8,275 nucleotides of DNA from Bacteroidales bacterium UBA6401. GTDB lineage: Bacteria; Bacteroidota; Bacteroidia; Bacteroidales; UBA932. Within the stretch, counting starts at the first letter, position 1. The number at the start of each line of letters is the position of its first letter. Under the pieces are notes generated by a model. The model ran no database searches and had not been told where the DNA came from. It was given only the letters and a program-made list of their open reading frames with translations. The position numbers and the translations under genes were made by a program. The DNA lies in NCBI GenBank assembly GCA_002438635.1, contig DJPX01000002.1, positions 1-8,275 of the forward strand. The letters are read 5' to 3'. Below, one piece after another: positions 5,350 to 8,275 of this stretch.

Positions 5350-8076
5350 TTAGTCATTCTGCTTGATGGCAGCCTGAGCTGCAGCCAAACGCGCGATCGG
5401 CACGCGATAAGGCGAACAACTTACATAATCAAGCCCTATCTTATTGAAGAAAGCAATAGAATCCGGATCACCACCATGTTCTCCACATACTCCGCACATC
5501 AACTCCGGCCTCTTGCTACGACCTGCTGTAATACCATGCTCAACAAGACGTCCGACACCCTTAACATCGATAGTCTGGAATGGATCAGCATCGAGAATCT
5601 TATTTCCGAGGTAATCTCCCATGAATGTACCTACGTCATCACGTGAGAAACCGAAAGTCATCTGAGTCAAATCATTAGTACCGAATGAGAAGAACTCTGC
5701 AGTGCGTGCCATACGATCAGCCGTAAGAGCAGCGCGAGGTATTTCGATCATAGTACCAAAATTATAATGAATAGTCTGACCTGTAAGTCCTTCTACTTCA
5801 TGACGTATTTTCTCACAGTGTGCCTTTTGGAACTCAAGTTCACGAGCAGAAACCGTAACTGGAATCATAATCTCAGGCATAGGATGTAGGCCTTCTTTTT
5901 GTAATTCAGCAGTTGCTGTAAATATAGCGCGATACTGCGTTTCAGCGATAAGAGGATATGTAACATGAAGACGAACACCACGATGACCCATCATAGGGTT
6001 AACCTCATGAAGATTCTCGCCTCTCTTATCTACCTCGTCAACTGATATACCCAACTCTGAAGCCAATTCCGCCCTCTTTTCCTCGCTCTTAGGAACGAAC
6101 TCGTGAAGAGGTGGATCAAGTAGACGGAATACCACAGGCTTACCATCCATAACACGAAGTGTAGCCTTTACTGAGGCTTTGATAAATGGCTCAAGTTCAG
6201 CTAGTGCGGCCCTACGCTCTTCATCCGTATTACACATAATCATCTTACGGAGTTTTGAAAGCGGAACCTCGCTGTTCTTTCCATAGAACATATGTTCTAT
6301 ACGGAATAGGCCAATACCTTCAGCTCCGAATTGAAGAGCACGCTTAGCATCTTCCGGAGTGTCCGCATTGGCACGGATTCCAAGTCTGCGATATTTATCC
6401 ACTATATTCATGAATTTTATGAATAGTGGGTTTTCAGATGCATCCATAGTTTCAATCTTGGTAGCATATACGGCACCCTTGGCGCCATTTAGAGAGAACC
6501 AATCACCCTCCTTATAAACGACATCGCTACCGGCGAAACTTACGGTCTTGTTCTCAAAGTCAATCTTCATAGATTCACAGCCAACGATGCAGCATTTGCC
6601 CCATCCGCGAGCCACCAATGCAGCATGTGAAGTCATACCTCCACGTGTTGTAAGAATACCGGCAGAAGCACGCATTCCCTCTATGTCCTCAGGAGAAGTT
6701 TCCTCACGAATAAGTATGGTCTTTTGACCCTTTGCTGCAGCTTCCATAGCAGCCTCTGAGGTAAATACTATAGTACCAACGGCTCCACCTGGAGAAGCAG
6801 GAAGACCTGTTGCAATAACCTTTGCCTTTTTCTCCGATGCCGGGTCAAGAATAGGATGAAGAATTTCGTCTAACTGTGATGGAGACACACGCATAACAGC
6901 TGTCTTCTCATCAATCATTCCCTCATCGAGCATATCCATAGCCATACGAAGAGCGGCAATACCAGTGCGTTTACCTACACGGCACTGTAGCATATAAAGT
7001 TTCTTATCCTGAATAGTAAACTCTATATCTTGCATATCATGGAAGTGCTCTTCGAGACGCTTTCTAATGCCATCCAATTCGGCATATACTTCAGGCATAG
7101 CCTTTTCAAGGCTTTCAAGATTACGATTCTGATCAGTTTTCGTAGCTTCATTAAGCGGATTAGGAGTACGAATACCGGCTACGACATCCTCACCCTGTGC
7201 ATTGATAAGCCACTCCCCGTAGAATTTATTATCTCCGGTTGCCGGATTACGGCTGAAAGCCACACCAGTTGCAGATGTAGGGCCCATATTACCGAACACC
7301 ATAGACTGAACATTCACTGCAGTACCCCAGTCATCAGGAATCTTTTCGATGCGACGATAAGCGATAGCACGTTTTCCGTTCCAACTCTTGAATACTCCAC
7401 CTATTGAACCCCACAACTGTGCTTGTGCAGAATCAGGGAAATCAACTCCAAGAACCTCCTTTACGCGAACTTTAAACCTATCGCATAGCTCTTTCAGCTC
7501 TTCTGCTGTGATATCTGTATCAGATTTATACCCTTTTGCCTCCTTTAGTTCATGCATCATACGATCGAGCTGCTGACGAATGCCCTGGCCATCTGCAGGT
7601 TCTATACCTTCAGCTTTCTCCATTACGACATCTGAATACATCATTATGAGTCGTCTATACGCATCGTAAACAAAACGAGGATTCTTAGTCTTCTCTATCA
7701 TTCCTGGTATTGTCTCAGAGCAAAGGCCAATATTAAGAATGGTATCCATCATGCCTGGCATACTGCTACGAGCGCCTGAACGACAACTTACCAAAAGAGG
7801 ATCATTTTTATCCCCAAATTTCTTTCCCATAATGGCTTCCGTAGCTGAAAGAGCTTTCGCTACTTCTGCCTTAAGTTCATCTGAATAGCCTCCACCCAAT
7901 GCGTAATACTCTGCACAACATTCTGTAGTGATGGTAAATCCGGCAGGAACCGGCATACCCAACTTGCTCATTTCGGCAAGATTAGCTCCTTTTCCACCTA
8001 GAAGCTCTCTCATAGATCCATCACCCTCGGCCGTTTTAGCGCCGAAGCAATAGACTCTCTTTTTTGTTTCTGTCAT
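5350..8076 (-). CDS. ppdK: Pyruvate, phosphate dikinase
   Basis: This cytoplasmic enzyme interconverts ATP + pyruvate + phosphate and AMP + PEP + diphosphate, linking glycolysis and gluconeogenesis in anaerobes. The protein is 908 aa, within the usual size of bacterial PPDK. The N-terminal nucleotide-binding domain starts with GGKGANLAEM (about 27-36) and includes SCRSGARSSMPGMMDT (about 97-112). The central phospho-carrier domain has the swivelling His484 in TRGGMTSHAA. The C-terminal PEP/pyruvate domain has GIGLFRIEHMF (about 587-597), RLLDPPLHEF (about 651-660), FGTNDLTQMTFGFSRDD (about 798-813) and the catalytic Cys864 in CGVCGEHGGD. Thr482, two residues before the His, is the position targeted by PPDK regulatory proteins elsewhere. 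No such regulator gene is seen here. The gene is intact and apparently monocistronic, with its own terminator. The alternative PEP synthase is ruled out by the domain order and the motifs. Confidence 0.98.
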   Translation of the reverse strand: MTETKKRVYCFGAKTAEGDGSMRELLGGKGANLAEMSKLGMPVPAGFTITTECCAEYYALGGGYSDELKAEVAKALSATEAIMGKKFGDKNDPLLVSCRSGARSSMPGMMDTILNIGLCSETIPGMIEKTKNPRFVYDAYRRLIMMYSDVVMEKAEGIEPADGQGIRQQLDRMMHELKEAKGYKSDTDITAEELKELCDRFKVRVKEVLGVDFPDSAQAQLWGSIGGVFKSWNGKRAIAYRRIEKIPDDWGTAVNVQSMVFGNMGPTSATGVAFSRNPATGDNKFYGEWLINAQGEDVVAGIRTPNPLNEATKTDQNRNLESLEKAMPEVYAELDGIRKRLEEHFHDMQDIEFTIQDKKLYMLQCRVGKRTGIAALRMAMDMLDEGMIDEKTAVMRVSPSQLDEILHPILDPASEKKAKVIATGLPASPGGAVGTIVFTSEAAMEAAAKGQKTILIREETSPEDIEGMRASAGILTTRGGMTSHAALVARGWGKCCIVGCESMKIDFENKTVSFAGSDVVYKEGDWFSLNGAKGAVYATKIETMDASENPLFIKFMNIVDKYRRLGIRANADTPEDAKRALQFGAEGIGLFRIEHMFYGKNSEVPLSKLRKMIMCNTDEERRAALAELEPFIKASVKATLRVMDGKPVVFRLLDPPLHEFVPKSEEKRAELASELGISVDEVDKRGENLHEVNPMMGHRGVRLHVTYPLIAETQYRAIFTATAELQKEGLHPMPEIMIPVTVSARELEFQKAHCEKIRHEVEGLTGQTIHYNFGTMIEIPRAALTADRMARTAEFFSFGTNDLTQMTFGFSRDDVGTFMGDYLGNKILDADPFQTIDVKGVGRLVEHGITAGRSKRPELMCGVCGEHGGDPDSIAFFNKIGLDYVSCSPYRVPIARLAAAQAAIKQND

Positions 8077-8275
8077 AACTATTCGTACTTAAGTTCCGCA
8101 AGCGTATAATTGATTTAAAGATGATTGTGCAATCTTGCGAAACTTAACCATCGCACAATCTTATTATTACTAAATTTAACTCTCTCCAATTAAGGGCGAC
8201 GAATTTACAAAAAAATCCTCACATGAACAAACTACCTCACCAGTGAATCCAAGGGCAGAGTCAAAAAGCAAGTGC
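8077..8275. other. ppdK upstream region
   Basis: No convincing gene is visible here. On the minus strand a TAAATTTA (8171-8178) could serve as a weak -7 element for ppdK, but no properly spaced TTTG precedes it. A 32-codon minus-strand frame enters from the window edge and stops at 8176-8178. It is too short to judge and could be the tail of a neighbouring gene. Confidence 0.3.
8123..8160 (-). promoter_or_regulatory. Nested inverted repeats in the ppdK leader
   Basis: GATTGTGC (8123-8130) and GCACAATC (8153-8160) are perfect inverted complements. Inside them TGCGA (8136-8140) and TCGCA (8151-8155) can also pair and partly compete with the outer arms. Lying 47-84 bases before the ATG, this could be an operator for a dimeric regulator or a leader RNA fold. 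No known riboswitch class is recognised. Confidence 0.4.

Noticed and set aside
7030..7576. Two plus-strand open frames within ppdK
   Set aside because: They are shadows of the strongly supported PPDK frame, with no independent evidence.
8176..8275. A 32-codon minus-strand open frame entering from the right edge
   Set aside because: It is too short and partial. An open stretch of this length arises often by chance, and no motif is recognised.

Overview
The window looks like a piece of a Bacteroidota (probably Bacteroidales) chromosome. The support is a TAnnTTTG-type -7 promoter element ahead of the transporter gene, an AT-rich background, a Bacteroidota-style lipoprotein with a divergent InlB-type repeat, and a bacterial-type pyruvate phosphate dikinase. 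All convincing genes lie on the minus strand, so biological order runs from high to low coordinates.

Right half (about 4028-8275), ordinary chromosomal genes: ppdK (5350-8076, pyruvate phosphate dikinase) ends in a clear intrinsic terminator (5284-5323). That terminator overlaps the promoter region of the next gene, a sotB-type sugar efflux MFS transporter (4028-5218). The ppdK leader contains nested inverted repeats.

Left half (about 73-4033), an accessory locus: two related units sit in tandem. Unit A is complete. It has a promoter, a 554-aa lipoprotein with a C-terminal M23 (LytM-type) zinc peptidase domain (575-2239), and an overlapping small gene with a signal peptide (73-591). Unit B lies between unit A and sotB. 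It has the same promoter and lipoprotein signal peptide (99% identical DNA). An 803-bp internal deletion at a 10-bp repeat then shifts the frame, so the signal-peptide fragment (3710-3859) and the M23 catalytic frame (3007-3729) are separated. It too is followed by an overlapping secreted small gene (2481-3017), homologous to but clearly different from the one in unit A. Unit B ends at a perfect 15-bp stem-loop (2439-2476).

The units are about 97-99% identical in DNA over the promoter/signal-peptide block and over the stretch just before the catalytic core. They then diverge abruptly through the catalytic core and the small gene. A conserved carrier with a variable enzymatic C-terminus and a co-varying overlapping partner gene, plus a truncated extra cassette, is the architecture of polymorphic toxin-immunity loci. 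The best hypothesis is a peptidoglycan-cleaving effector with a secreted immunity or inhibitor protein that acts in the periplasm. The function is inferred; no activity can be read from the sequence. No transposase, integrase, rRNA, tRNA or CRISPR array was seen.
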